Assembly (NCBI GenBank): GCA_015485665.1
Contig: WFTC01000013.1
Span: 1-64,000, forward strand
Source of the DNA: Candidatus Altimarinota bacterium
Lineage (GTDB): Bacteria; Patescibacteriota; Gracilibacteria; UBA1369; 2-02-FULL-48-14
Direction: 5' to 3'
DNA: 64,000 bases
The translations under genes and the position numbers were made by a program. Positions 1-7,846 of the stretch are shown piece by piece. Below the pieces are notes generated by a model, which was not told where the DNA came from, did not search any database, and saw nothing but the letters and a program-made list of their open reading frames with translations. The stretch's first letter is position 1; each line of letters opens with the position of its first letter.

Positions 1-69
1 GGGTGGGATATGCGCCCGTTAGGGCGCAAACTTTCGCTCAAATATGGTTCGAGCAAGGTTCAGCAATTG

Positions 70-219
70 CGACCAAGTTAAACTTTTTTCAAATTGCGCG
101 GAAGGTATGCGCTCGCTTCGCTCGCGCACTGGGGGCATTTTATCCTTATTTTCCGCCAAAATCTGCCATTCTTCCTTCCAGTTCCAGACGACTTTTCTGT
201 CCAGCAGGCGGCGGTTCGT
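70..219 (+). repeat. Left arm of 150-bp perfect inverted repeat
   Basis: These 150 bases are, by direct base-by-base comparison, the exact reverse complement of 1775-1924, the 3' end of the recombinase gene. The arm therefore holds an inverted copy of the recombinase C-terminal codons. Similarity resumes further out: 280-295 matches the reverse complement of 1760-1775, so the left arm is collinear with the right except for about 60 extra bases at 220-279. Beyond 70 there is no match to the tRNA-Pro gene that borders the other arm. Confidence 0.95.
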
Positions 220-406
220 GGTGGCGAAGCCACCGGAGCAAAAACATATCCTTAAAAGAATTATTGAAATGTTTTTGCTTTCCAATTTTTTCCGCCTCTT
301 GCCGAAGGCAAGAGAACAAAGCAAGCTTTAATCCCGCGCTTTACACTGCGCCTCTGGCGCAGTGGCCAAAGGCGACATTATTTATAAACTTAACGAGGCA
401 AACATT
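220..406. other. Palindrome-rich gene-free leader before the recombinase
   Basis: No credible gene is seen in 1-406. This part holds several hairpins: an 11-bp perfect stem (237-247 with 269-279, loop 21), a GGTGGC/GCCACC palindrome near 220-234, CTCTTGCC/GGCAAGAG near 297-314, and CTGCGCC/GGCGCAG near 346-362. The first two make up the 60-base block missing from the opposite repeat arm. It could be a small palindromic insertion or a folded leader of the recombinase mRNA. Confidence 0.55.
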
Positions 407-1930
407 ATGAAAACAAAATTTTTTCTCTACGCTCGCAAATCAACGGAAGATGAAGAACGGCAAGTGATGAGCATTGAAGCCCAGCTTGCGGAGTTGGCAG
501 AGTATGCCAAGCGAAAAAACATAGAAATCATTGAACAGTTTGTAGAAAGCAAAAGCGCAAAGAAGCCGGGCCGAGAGATTTTTAATAAGATGATTGAAAA
601 AATCCACGCCAGTAAAAACCCTGTTGGTATTTTGGCGTGGCACCCTGACCGCCTTGCCCGTAATTCTGTTGACGGCGGACAAATCATTTACCTCATTGAC
701 CAAGGCAAGATCGCTTCTTTGCGCTTTCCTACCTTTTGGTTTGAGCCAACTCCGCAAGGGCTTTTTATGCTTCAGGTCGCCTTTGGCCAAAGTAAATACT
801 ATTCAGATAATTTATCGGAAAATGTAAAGCGCGGGATTCGCCAAAAACTCAGGCGCGGGGAGTGGCCCGGCCTTGCGCCTTTTGGATATGTAAACAATCC
901 CAAAACAAGAAACATTGAACCAGATCCCCTAAAAGCAAAGATAATCAAAAAGGCTTTTAAAGAATTTGCGCAAGGCAGGCACACTCTAAAATCTCTTGGT
1001 GAGCGCATGAGTTTTTGGGGCGTGGTGAGCAAGACCGGAAAACCGCTTTGTAAGGCAACACTGCAAAGAATGCTAACTAACAAAGTTTATCTTGGAATAA
1101 TCGTGCATAATGGCGAAAGCTACGAGGGCGGTTTTCCGGCAATTGTTTCCAGAGCGACTTTTGAAGCCGTCCAAAAAGTATTAAAACAGCGAGCAAGACC
1201 CCGCAAAAGTAAAAAGAGACATAATTTTCCATTTGTCGGATTTTTAACCTGTGGCGAGTGTGGCGGGGCTATTACAGCGCAATACGCGCACGGAAACGGT
1301 GGAACATACCGCTATTACCGATGTACTAAAAAATTTGGCAAATGCACACAAGGATACTTGCGCGAGGACTTGCTCGTTGCCCAGCTTAAAGAAAGGCTGA
1401 AAAAAGTCGCTCTCTGCGAAGACTGGACGCAAAAGATGTTGGCAAAAGTGGAACTGTGGGAAAAAGAAAATGCCCAGTTGTCGCAATCTTTCGCCCAAAA
1501 TCTTGAGGAAAAAATCAAAGAAACCGAGCAAAAGCTGGATAGACTGGTCAACGCCTTTCTGGACGGCACCATTGAAAAAGAAACCTATCTCGTCAAAAAA
1601 GACGAACTTATCAAAACAAAAACAGACCTCAACAAAAGAAAGTCTGATTTTGGGCGAAAGGGAAACAATTGGATCGAACCATTGAGAAATTGGATAAAAG
1701 ACGCTCACCGCGCCGAAAAACTTGCTTTGTCTAAAGATTTTTATGAAATAAAAATCTTTGCGGAAAAAATTGGAACGAACCGCCGCCTGCTGGACAGAAA
1801 AGTCGTCTGGAACTGGAAGGAAGAATGGCAGATTTTGGCGGAAAATAAGGATAAAATGCCCCCAGTGCGCGAGCGAAGCGAGCGCATACCTTCCGCGCAA
1901 TTTGAAAAAAGTTTAACTTGGTCGGAGTAA
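407..1930 (+). CDS. Large serine recombinase (resolvase/invertase family)
   Basis: This is a site-specific DNA recombinase of the large serine class, about 507 aa, of the kind that integrates or excises mobile elements. The N-terminal catalytic domain has the YARKS motif with the nucleophile Ser near residue 12, and HPDRLARN near residue 85. The recombinase domain follows at about 160-260, then a zinc ribbon (CGECGG and later Cys residues, about 283-325), then a charged coiled coil at about 345-430. I chose the ATG at 407, behind a GAGG, over a GTG at 362. The last 50 codons lie inside the perfect inverted repeat, and the stop codon lies inside the antisense tRNA-Pro gene, so the gene end may be shaped by the attachment site. 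The base composition is richer in GC than the neighbours, which suggests transfer. Confidence 0.93.
   Translation: MKTKFFLYARKSTEDEERQVMSIEAQLAELAEYAKRKNIEIIEQFVESKSAKKPGREIFNKMIEKIHASKNPVGILAWHPDRLARNSVDGGQIIYLIDQGKIASLRFPTFWFEPTPQGLFMLQVAFGQSKYYSDNLSENVKRGIRQKLRRGEWPGLAPFGYVNNPKTRNIEPDPLKAKIIKKAFKEFAQGRHTLKSLGERMSFWGVVSKTGKPLCKATLQRMLTNKVYLGIIVHNGESYEGGFPAIVSRATFEAVQKVLKQRARPRKSKKRHNFPFVGFLTCGECGGAITAQYAHGNGGTYRYYRCTKKFGKCTQGYLREDLLVAQLKERLKKVALCEDWTQKMLAKVELWEKENAQLSQSFAQNLEEKIKETEQKLDRLVNAFLDGTIEKETYLVKKDELIKTKTDLNKRKSDFGRKGNNWIEPLRNWIKDAHRAEKLALSKDFYEIKIFAEKIGTNRRLLDRKVVWNWKEEWQILAENKDKMPPVRERSERIPSAQFEKSLTWSE
1775..1924 (-). repeat. Right arm of 150-bp perfect inverted repeat
   Basis: Exact reverse complement of 70-219. 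It covers the last codons of the recombinase and reaches 3 bases into the 3' end of tRNA-Pro (1922-1924). A repeat boundary inside a tRNA 3' end is typical of integration junctions. The attachment-site reading is inference. Confidence 0.95.
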
Positions 1931-1995
1931 CAGGACTTGAACCTGTGACCTCACGCCCCCCAGGCGTGCGCGCTAGCCAACTGCGCCATACCCCG
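1922..1995 (-). tRNA. tRNA-Pro (GGG)
   Basis: A complete 74-nt cloverleaf reads on the minus strand. The acceptor stem is CGGGGTA/TACTCCG with discriminator A, the D stem GCGC/GCGC, the anticodon stem CACGC/GCGTG with loop CTGGGGG (anticodon GGG), and the T stem ACAGG/CCTGT around TTCAAGT. No CCA is encoded. Its 3' end overlaps the end of the recombinase gene on the other strand and the edge of the inverted repeat, so it is the likely insertion target of the element. Confidence 0.95.
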
Positions 1996-2050
1996 ACGCT
2001 GCCATTACTTTTAGCATTTTTTTTTCAAAAGTGAAATGTAAGTGAAAATC

Positions 2051-3427
2051 CTATCTCCACCACTCATGATAGGCGTTATCAGCCAGTACAGCTGCTTCAG
2101 CACGGTTTAAGTCATTGATAGGTCTAAAAGATCTATCTTCATAACCTTCAATAATTCTTTCATCGTATGCGTATGCAATATATTTTGCGAACCAGTCATA
2201 AGGGCTTACATCCCAGAAAGGAGTATCTGTCTTATCAAGATTTGCACCTTGGAATTTATCTTGCAGGCGTACGAGCATTGTTACGGCTTCCGCTCTATTG
2301 ATTTCCACGTCCGGATAAAAATAATAGTCATCATCTATCATTCTGAGCGCAAGTCCCGCTTGTATATAAGGGTAATACCAATCATAACTTGATACATCAC
2401 GAAAATTTTCACTTTCATTATCATAATCTTGAACGTCTATATCTGCACTGAGCAAAATGATTTTTAGAAATTCTGCACGAGTAATGCTATCTGCCGGATA
2501 GTAGTAATAATAGCTTTTCCCTTCCACCACACCTCGTTCGTAAAGATCTTCAATGGCATTTTCCGCCCATTCAAAGTCGTCCAAATCTATAAAAGGCATG
2601 TCGCCATTGCTGCTCAGATAAACATTTCCATTATCCTCACTTTCCAGTCTTATATTGTAGCTGTCTTGAGAAGTATTTAGTGAGCTGATGGTTATTTTTT
2701 CTTCCTGAAAACGTGAATCTTTAACGCTTAGTTTGTAAGAAGTGTCATTTGCTTCAGCGTTTAAAGCTAACCAATATATTCCGTTGCCACGATTTAAGAA
2801 TCCGTAAATCGTATTATTGCTTCCTCCGCTTACGTCAAAATCATTTTTTGTCAGGTCATCAACATCATCGCCTCTGTCATCTTCTACAATTATTTCAAGG
2901 TTGTAAGTTCGTGCTGAAATTTGTTCCACCAAAGCAGCTTTATCCACTTCACCCTCAGGTCTGATGCGAATCCAATATGCAGATTTACCATTGTAAGATT
3001 TTTTATCCCAATCTTTTGGCATATTCCAACTGGCATAGTATGTGCCTTTATCCGTGAAGCCGTCTATGTATGAGTCACTTGCATACAGTTCTTCCCAGTC
3101 TCCGTCTTCGTAATATTCCCATATCAGATTATTCGTATCTTGATATTTGGCTCTTTTTATTATTGTAAAAGTTGCTCTGTCAAAAGGTGATTTTGAGCCC
3201 AAATAAAGATATTGCTTATCTCCGTCGTCGTCAGGGAAGACTTCAACCGGATTTTTATCCATATCCGCTGCTGCGCTGCTGAAATCTCTTGTAATGTCTT
3301 CATCCATGTAAACATAGTCAAAATCAGCATTTCCGCCTTTTAGTAAATTTGGACCGGCTGATGCAAAATCCGGCAGAGAGCTTAAACTTAAAGCAAACAG
3401 CAATATTAATGTGAAGATTTTTTTCAT
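2051..3427 (-). CDS. Secreted protein with three C-terminal SLH domains
   Basis: A 458-aa exported surface protein. It has a signal peptide (MKKIF, a hydrophobic run, ending FASA) and a region of about 250 residues without a family I recognise, rich in Asp, Tyr and Trp. Three S-layer homology repeats follow from about residue 277 to the end, each with the xxDVxxxDWxxPYI and INRAEA-type pattern. SLH domains normally hold proteins to cell-wall polymers, so it is probably part of, or bound to, the surface layer. The gene faces folC divergently, with about 75 bases between them. A second SLH protein lies at 7847, with its SLH repeats at the other end. Confidence 0.88.
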   Translation of the reverse strand: MKKIFTLILLFALSLSSLPDFASAGPNLLKGGNADFDYVYMDEDITRDFSSAAADMDKNPVEVFPDDDGDKQYLYLGSKSPFDRATFTIIKRAKYQDTNNLIWEYYEDGDWEELYASDSYIDGFTDKGTYYASWNMPKDWDKKSYNGKSAYWIRIRPEGEVDKAALVEQISARTYNLEIIVEDDRGDDVDDLTKNDFDVSGGSNNTIYGFLNRGNGIYWLALNAEANDTSYKLSVKDSRFQEEKITISSLNTSQDSYNIRLESEDNGNVYLSSNGDMPFIDLDDFEWAENAIEDLYERGVVEGKSYYYYYPADSITRAEFLKIILLSADIDVQDYDNESENFRDVSSYDWYYPYIQAGLALRMIDDDYYFYPDVEINRAEAVTMLVRLQDKFQGANLDKTDTPFWDVSPYDWFAKYIAYAYDERIIEGYEDRSFRPINDLNRAEAAVLADNAYHEWWR

Positions 3428-3503
3428 GATGTTTTCTATGATTTGAATCTATGGGAGATCAAGGGCTTGTATTTATACCATTTTATAGTCTAAATTGCAA
3501 GAG

Positions 3504-4631
3504 ATGATTTATGCGCAGGAAATTATTGATAGGATCGCCGCTTTCCCACGCTTTCCAAAAGATTCACGTCTTGATAGAATAAGATTTTATTTAACTAAAC
3601 TTGGTTCTCCGGAGAAGCAAGTTAAATTTGTTCATGTTGCCGGAACGAACGGGAAAGGTAGTACATGCGCCATGATTGCATCAGTGCTTCAAGAGGCAGG
3701 ATATAAGGTTGGTTTGTTTACATCGCCACATCTTTTTGATTGGAGAGAGCGTATTCAAATAAACCGCAAAAAAATTTCCGATGCTGCAATATCTTTGCAT
3801 GGAAGAGAACTTTTAGATTTTAATGTCGGTATTTTTGAGGCGTGGTTTTTGATGGCAATGAAGTATTTTTATGCGGAATCTGTGGATATTGTTATTTTAG
3901 AAGCCGGTATAGGTGGTCGTTTGGATGCCACCAATGTTATTCCTTCCCCTGAAGTTGCCATTTTGACAAATGTTGATCTTGAGCATACTAAATTGCTTGG
4001 AAGCACTAAAGAAGCCATAGCTCTTGAGAAATCTGCAATCAAAAAAAATGCAATTTTGCTTACCGGGATTGAGGATGAGGAGATTCTCCATGTTTTGCCT
4101 GAACATCGTGCAGTGCGTGTTTCAGGTTCATTTCAAGAGAAAAATAAAGCCCTTGCAAGAGCTGCAATTCAAGTTTTGCGAGAAAGAGCTTGGGTAATTG
4201 ATGATGCTGCAATTTTGTCCGGTTTAAAAAAGGCTTATTGGCCTTTACGCATGGAGATTTTATCCGAAAAACCTTTCATTTTGGCTGATGTAGGTCATAA
4301 TTTGCATGGGATAAAAGCGCTTAAAGCCTCTTTACCAAGAAAAGATTCAGGTGTCAGATGGCTTTGGCTTGGAATATCCAAAGATAAAGATTACAAAAAT
4401 ATGGCAAGTGTATTGGGGGAGGGAATGGATAAAATTTTGATTTCTGAAGCTGATTATCATGCATGTCCCTCTGATTTATTAAAAAAAGCACTTCCAACAG
4501 CCGATGTGATGCCAAATATCAAAGAAGCAGCTGCTTATTTACAATCTATTCTGCAAAAAGAAGATCAGCTGTTTATTCTGGGAGGTCTTTATTTTGCAGC
4601 TCAAGCTGTGCAAGCTTTGGGCTTGGATTAA
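3504..4631 (+). CDS. folC: Folylpolyglutamate synthase / Mur-ligase family protein
   Basis: An ATP-dependent ligase of about 375 aa in the FolC family, which adds glutamate to folates (and in some bacteria to dihydropteroate). The N-terminus has the family P-loop HVAGTNGKGST near residue 45, then the TSPHL motif near 75, and the central Mur-ligase domain with ILEAGIGGRLDATN near 130. The C-terminal domain contains LADVGHN near 260. I chose the ATG at 3504 over an in-frame TTG at 3495. A TATAGT box at 3484-3489 lies 14 bases upstream, so the mRNA leader is short. The 3' end overlaps the convergent PsiE-like gene by 59 bases. No other folate gene is visible in the window. Confidence 0.88.
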   Translation: MIYAQEIIDRIAAFPRFPKDSRLDRIRFYLTKLGSPEKQVKFVHVAGTNGKGSTCAMIASVLQEAGYKVGLFTSPHLFDWRERIQINRKKISDAAISLHGRELLDFNVGIFEAWFLMAMKYFYAESVDIVILEAGIGGRLDATNVIPSPEVAILTNVDLEHTKLLGSTKEAIALEKSAIKKNAILLTGIEDEEILHVLPEHRAVRVSGSFQEKNKALARAAIQVLRERAWVIDDAAILSGLKKAYWPLRMEILSEKPFILADVGHNLHGIKALKASLPRKDSGVRWLWLGISKDKDYKNMASVLGEGMDKILISEADYHACPSDLLKKALPTADVMPNIKEAAAYLQSILQKEDQLFILGGLYFAAQAVQALGLD

Positions 4632-5040
4632 TCTTGTTTTTTTTACGTTCAAAGTGAATCATTTCTATAACATAAAGCACTCCCAAACTTAGGAAAATCA
4701 CTGCGAAAGCAATTGCGTTTTGCAATTTTAGAGAGTCAATTTGGAAAATAAGTTCTTTCACAGCTGCAACGATACATACGTTTACAATCACACTTATATT
4801 CATGCTGCCTCTGTTTATGAACGATCGTATTGCATAAAAAAGCTCCAATAAAATTACTACAAACAAGGCATCTAAAACAGCTGCATTTGTGTCATTGCTC
4901 AAAATTTGCATGAAAGCTCTGTAAGTTATCATGCCCGCCGCCAATATTAAAATGACACATAAAATCGCAGCAATTACTTCTGTTAGCAAACGCAGCAGAA
5001 ACAATACTTTATCTTTAAAAGCGTCAATATGTTTTTCCAT
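4573..5040 (-). CDS. PsiE-family membrane protein
   Basis: A 155-aa integral membrane protein with four hydrophobic segments (about residues 15-37, 55-75, 82-100, 110-130), an N-terminal charged stretch and a hydrophilic tail. The pattern and the mid-protein AIRSFINRGSMNI stretch resemble the phosphate-starvation-inducible PsiE family, whose molecular role is unknown. It is convergent with folC and overlaps its last 59 bases, and it is divergent from the PEP carboxylase gene. The family assignment is from recall of the motif pattern and is moderate. Confidence 0.7.
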   Translation of the reverse strand: MEKHIDAFKDKVLFLLRLLTEVIAAILCVILILAAGMITYRAFMQILSNDTNAAVLDALFVVILLELFYAIRSFINRGSMNISVIVNVCIVAAVKELIFQIDSLKLQNAIAFAVIFLSLGVLYVIEMIHFERKKNKINPSPKLAQLELQNKDLPE

Positions 5041-5109
5041 GTGTTAATTATATATGAACAATTACTATTCTTCCAGAAATAACTCTTTTATGATATTTTC
5101 AACTTGCTT

Positions 5110-6633
5110 ATGTTTGAAATGCAAGATTACCGTCGGATTCCAAGTTTGATGGCTACTCAACATCCTGATAATGCGAATGCCGCTTTTTGGACAAATCAAG
5201 CAATGATCACTACATCCATGGAGACTGAAGAAATTTATGAATGTTTTTTTACTTTGGGCTGTGATGAATATATGTGGGATTGGGAGGGTAAATTTGCGGA
5301 TGAAGCAATGATTGAAAGATTAATGGCTAGGCATTTGGATACTTTCAAAAAAAATTCTTTGGGGCTGGATAAATTCATAACCTTGCGTATTCCGAATATT
5401 TGGGAAGAACAAAGTTATAAGCTTTCACGGGCTTACATGAGTGTACTTTCAGCTGCGGAGCTTACTCGTGAACTTGCTTTGCACTCTCCTCCGGTTTTTG
5501 AATTTATTTTACCAATGACCAAGAGAGGAGAGCAGCTTATTTATGTGCAAAATACTTTTCGTCAGGTTGCAAATATGCATAGTGAAATTTTTGATGATCA
5601 TGATTTTGGCATGGGTTATATGCATATGATACCACTTATTGAAAGTGTTGAAGATTTCTATGAATCTGCAAAAATCTTGGAAGATTTTATTGCTTTACAT
5701 AAGGAGGTTTTTTCAGTTAAACCTCCTTATTTGCGTCCTTTTATTGCACGTAGCGATCCTGCCCTTAATGCAGGATTTGTTGCCGCTATGATTGGAGTTA
5801 GGATTGCATTGCGAGAATTTTATCGTATTGGGAAACGTCATGTTTTGAATGTTTACCCTATAATTGGTACGGGATCTTTGCCATTCCGTGGTGGAATTAA
5901 TCCGGAAAATATAGTTGCGAGTTTAGAGCATTATAAAGGAGTTAAAACTATTTCCATTCAATCGGCTTTTCGTTATGACTATCCTATGAAGGATGTAAAA
6001 AATGCTTTGAATTATATTCAAAACACTTTGGCTGATTCACAGTCTGTCCAAATTCCCGATAATGAATTTCATGAGTTATATGAGCTTTGTAAGATATTTT
6101 CAGATTATTATCGCAATACAATTGAGCTTGTTGCTCCTCGCATAAATGCAATGGCAAAATTTATTCCTTCTCGTCGTGAGAGAGTGCAGCATATTGGTCT
6201 TTTTGGTTATGGGCGAGAAGTTGGTAAGGTTAATTTGCCAAGAGCCATTAAATTTACTGCGGCTTGTTATTCAATGGGATTTCCTCCTGAATTTGTTGGG
6301 ACGGGTCGTGCTCTTAAAAAGATAAAATCACTTGGCAAGTTGGATCTCTTAAAAAAGCACTTTCCAAGCTTGGGGCATGAGCTTAGGCATGCTGGAAAGT
6401 ATTTAAATAGGAAGAATTTACAAGATTGGGCAAAAAGGGAATCTTGGGCGGAAGATTTGCTGGAAGATATTCTGCTATCAGAAAACATACTTGGCATTGA
6501 TTTTGGTCCAAATAAAAATCATCATTATTTACATGAAATTTTGACTTCAAAAATTAAACTTAAACAAGAAATGGATATTGATTTAAAAGAGGATATTTTA
6601 GAGGCAGCTTTACTTCGTAAAAGTTTAGGATAA
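5110..6633 (+). CDS. ppcA: Archaeal-type phosphoenolpyruvate carboxylase
   Basis: Converts PEP and bicarbonate to oxaloacetate and phosphate. At about 507 aa it has the short length of the archaeal-type family (PEPcase_2) rather than the 870-950 aa of the usual bacterial enzyme. It carries the family's N-terminal MATQHPDNA motif at about residue 12, and later GTGSLPFRGG near 255, IQSAFRYDYP and GLFGYGREVGKVNLPRA. I chose the ATG at 5110; 5119 is also possible. The stop overlaps the start of the aminotransferase by one base. This suggests a coupled pathway from PEP through oxaloacetate to aspartate. Archaeal-type PEPC is known from archaea and scattered bacteria. Confidence 0.93.
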   Translation: MFEMQDYRRIPSLMATQHPDNANAAFWTNQAMITTSMETEEIYECFFTLGCDEYMWDWEGKFADEAMIERLMARHLDTFKKNSLGLDKFITLRIPNIWEEQSYKLSRAYMSVLSAAELTRELALHSPPVFEFILPMTKRGEQLIYVQNTFRQVANMHSEIFDDHDFGMGYMHMIPLIESVEDFYESAKILEDFIALHKEVFSVKPPYLRPFIARSDPALNAGFVAAMIGVRIALREFYRIGKRHVLNVYPIIGTGSLPFRGGINPENIVASLEHYKGVKTISIQSAFRYDYPMKDVKNALNYIQNTLADSQSVQIPDNEFHELYELCKIFSDYYRNTIELVAPRINAMAKFIPSRRERVQHIGLFGYGREVGKVNLPRAIKFTAACYSMGFPPEFVGTGRALKKIKSLGKLDLLKKHFPSLGHELRHAGKYLNRKNLQDWAKRESWAEDLLEDILLSENILGIDFGPNKNHHYLHEILTSKIKLKQEMDIDLKEDILEAALLRKSLG

Positions 6634-7802
6634 TGCTCAATGCATCAGCTCAACAGCTTGTAAGTCCAGCAACCTTTACTATCTCTGCAAGAGCAGCGGA
6701 GCTTAAAGCTGCCGGATATCCTGTGTTAAATTTAAGTATAGGTGAGCCGGATTTTACAGTTCCGGATGCCATTAAAATTGCAGCTCATGCGGCAATTGAT
6801 GAAGATTGCAGTTTTTATACGCCTACAGGCGGTTTGCCTGTTTTAAAAGATGCTTGCATAGCAAAAATGAAAAGGGATTATGCTTTGGACTATTCTTATA
6901 ATGAAATAACTTGCGGTGCGGGAGGGAAGCAAATGTTATTTAATTTTTTTGAAGTTATTTTGGAGAAAGGTGATCAAGTTATACTTACAGATCCGGCTTG
7001 GCTTTCTTATGTGGAGCAAATCAAATGGGCGGGAGGTGTACCTACTTGTGTCCCCACCACTCCGGAAAACAATTTTAATTTGACTGCAGAAGCATTGAAG
7101 GAAGCTTTGAATGCAAAAACAAAAGTCGTGCTTATAAATTCTCCGGGAAATCCAACAGGTGGCGTTATATCGGAGGAAGAACTTGGGAAAATTATGGATG
7201 TTTTGGAAGGTCATCATGCATTAATTCTAAGCGATGACGTTTATGAATTTTTTTCTTATGACGCTCCTCAGGCGCATGTGCTTAGATTGAATCCAAAATG
7301 GAAAGAGCGTGTTGTAACGGTCAATTCTCTTTCCAAAACTTATGCAATGACCGGATGGAGGCTTGGCTTTGCTGCCGGTCCCTCTAAAATCATTGCTGCA
7401 ATGGAGAAAAGGCAAAGTCTTTCCACATCTAACCCATGTTCAATTGTACAAATGGCTGCAGTTTGTGCTCTGAATGGACCGCAAGATAGCGTGCTTGCTA
7501 TGAGGTCAGCTTTCAAGAAGCGTCGTGATTTAGCTGTGGATAAATTGAACAAGTTTGCAAAATTGCCATTTGTCAGACCTCAAGGTGCATTTTATATCTT
7601 AATGGATGTTGGTAGTTTTCTTAAATCCGGAGAATCAGATCTTGACTTTTGCGAGCGCCTTTTGGAGGAGCATTTTGTTGCAATGGTACCCGGAAGTGTG
7701 TTTGGTATGGCAACTCAGGGTTGGATAAGGATGAGCATTGCAAGCAGTGAAGCTGTAATTGATGAAGCTTTGGACCGTCTTTTTAAATTTTTAGATTTCT
7801 GA
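6633..7802 (+). CDS. aspC: Aspartate aminotransferase (class I/II)
   Basis: A PLP-dependent aminotransferase of 389 aa that likely interconverts oxaloacetate/glutamate and aspartate/2-oxoglutarate. Family marks include SIGEPDF at about residue 36, INSPGNPTGG near 168, SDDVYE near 200 and the PLP-lysine motif SLSKTYAMTGWRLGF near 232. A C-terminal Arg that binds the substrate carboxylate is likely within QGWIRMS. The start codon overlaps the PEP carboxylase stop (TAATG), so translation is probably coupled. This neighbour supports aspartate as the substrate over other amino acids. Confidence 0.92.
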   Translation: MLNASAQQLVSPATFTISARAAELKAAGYPVLNLSIGEPDFTVPDAIKIAAHAAIDEDCSFYTPTGGLPVLKDACIAKMKRDYALDYSYNEITCGAGGKQMLFNFFEVILEKGDQVILTDPAWLSYVEQIKWAGGVPTCVPTTPENNFNLTAEALKEALNAKTKVVLINSPGNPTGGVISEEELGKIMDVLEGHHALILSDDVYEFFSYDAPQAHVLRLNPKWKERVVTVNSLSKTYAMTGWRLGFAAGPSKIIAAMEKRQSLSTSNPCSIVQMAAVCALNGPQDSVLAMRSAFKKRRDLAVDKLNKFAKLPFVRPQGAFYILMDVGSFLKSGESDLDFCERLLEEHFVAMVPGSVFGMATQGWIRMSIASSEAVIDEALDRLFKFLDF

Positions 7803-7846
7803 TAAGGTTTTTGTTATTATACCCCAGTCTTAATAAATATTTTTTT

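Noticed and set aside
19-324. A 101-codon minus-strand frame in the left repeat arm
   Set aside because: It repeats the recombinase C-terminal codons because it lies in the inverted copy; its own start is in palindromic sequence. Treated as a repeat arm, not a gene.
3-410. A 135-codon plus-strand frame before the recombinase
   Set aside because: No coding character; it crosses the inverted repeat and several hairpins and overlaps the recombinase start.
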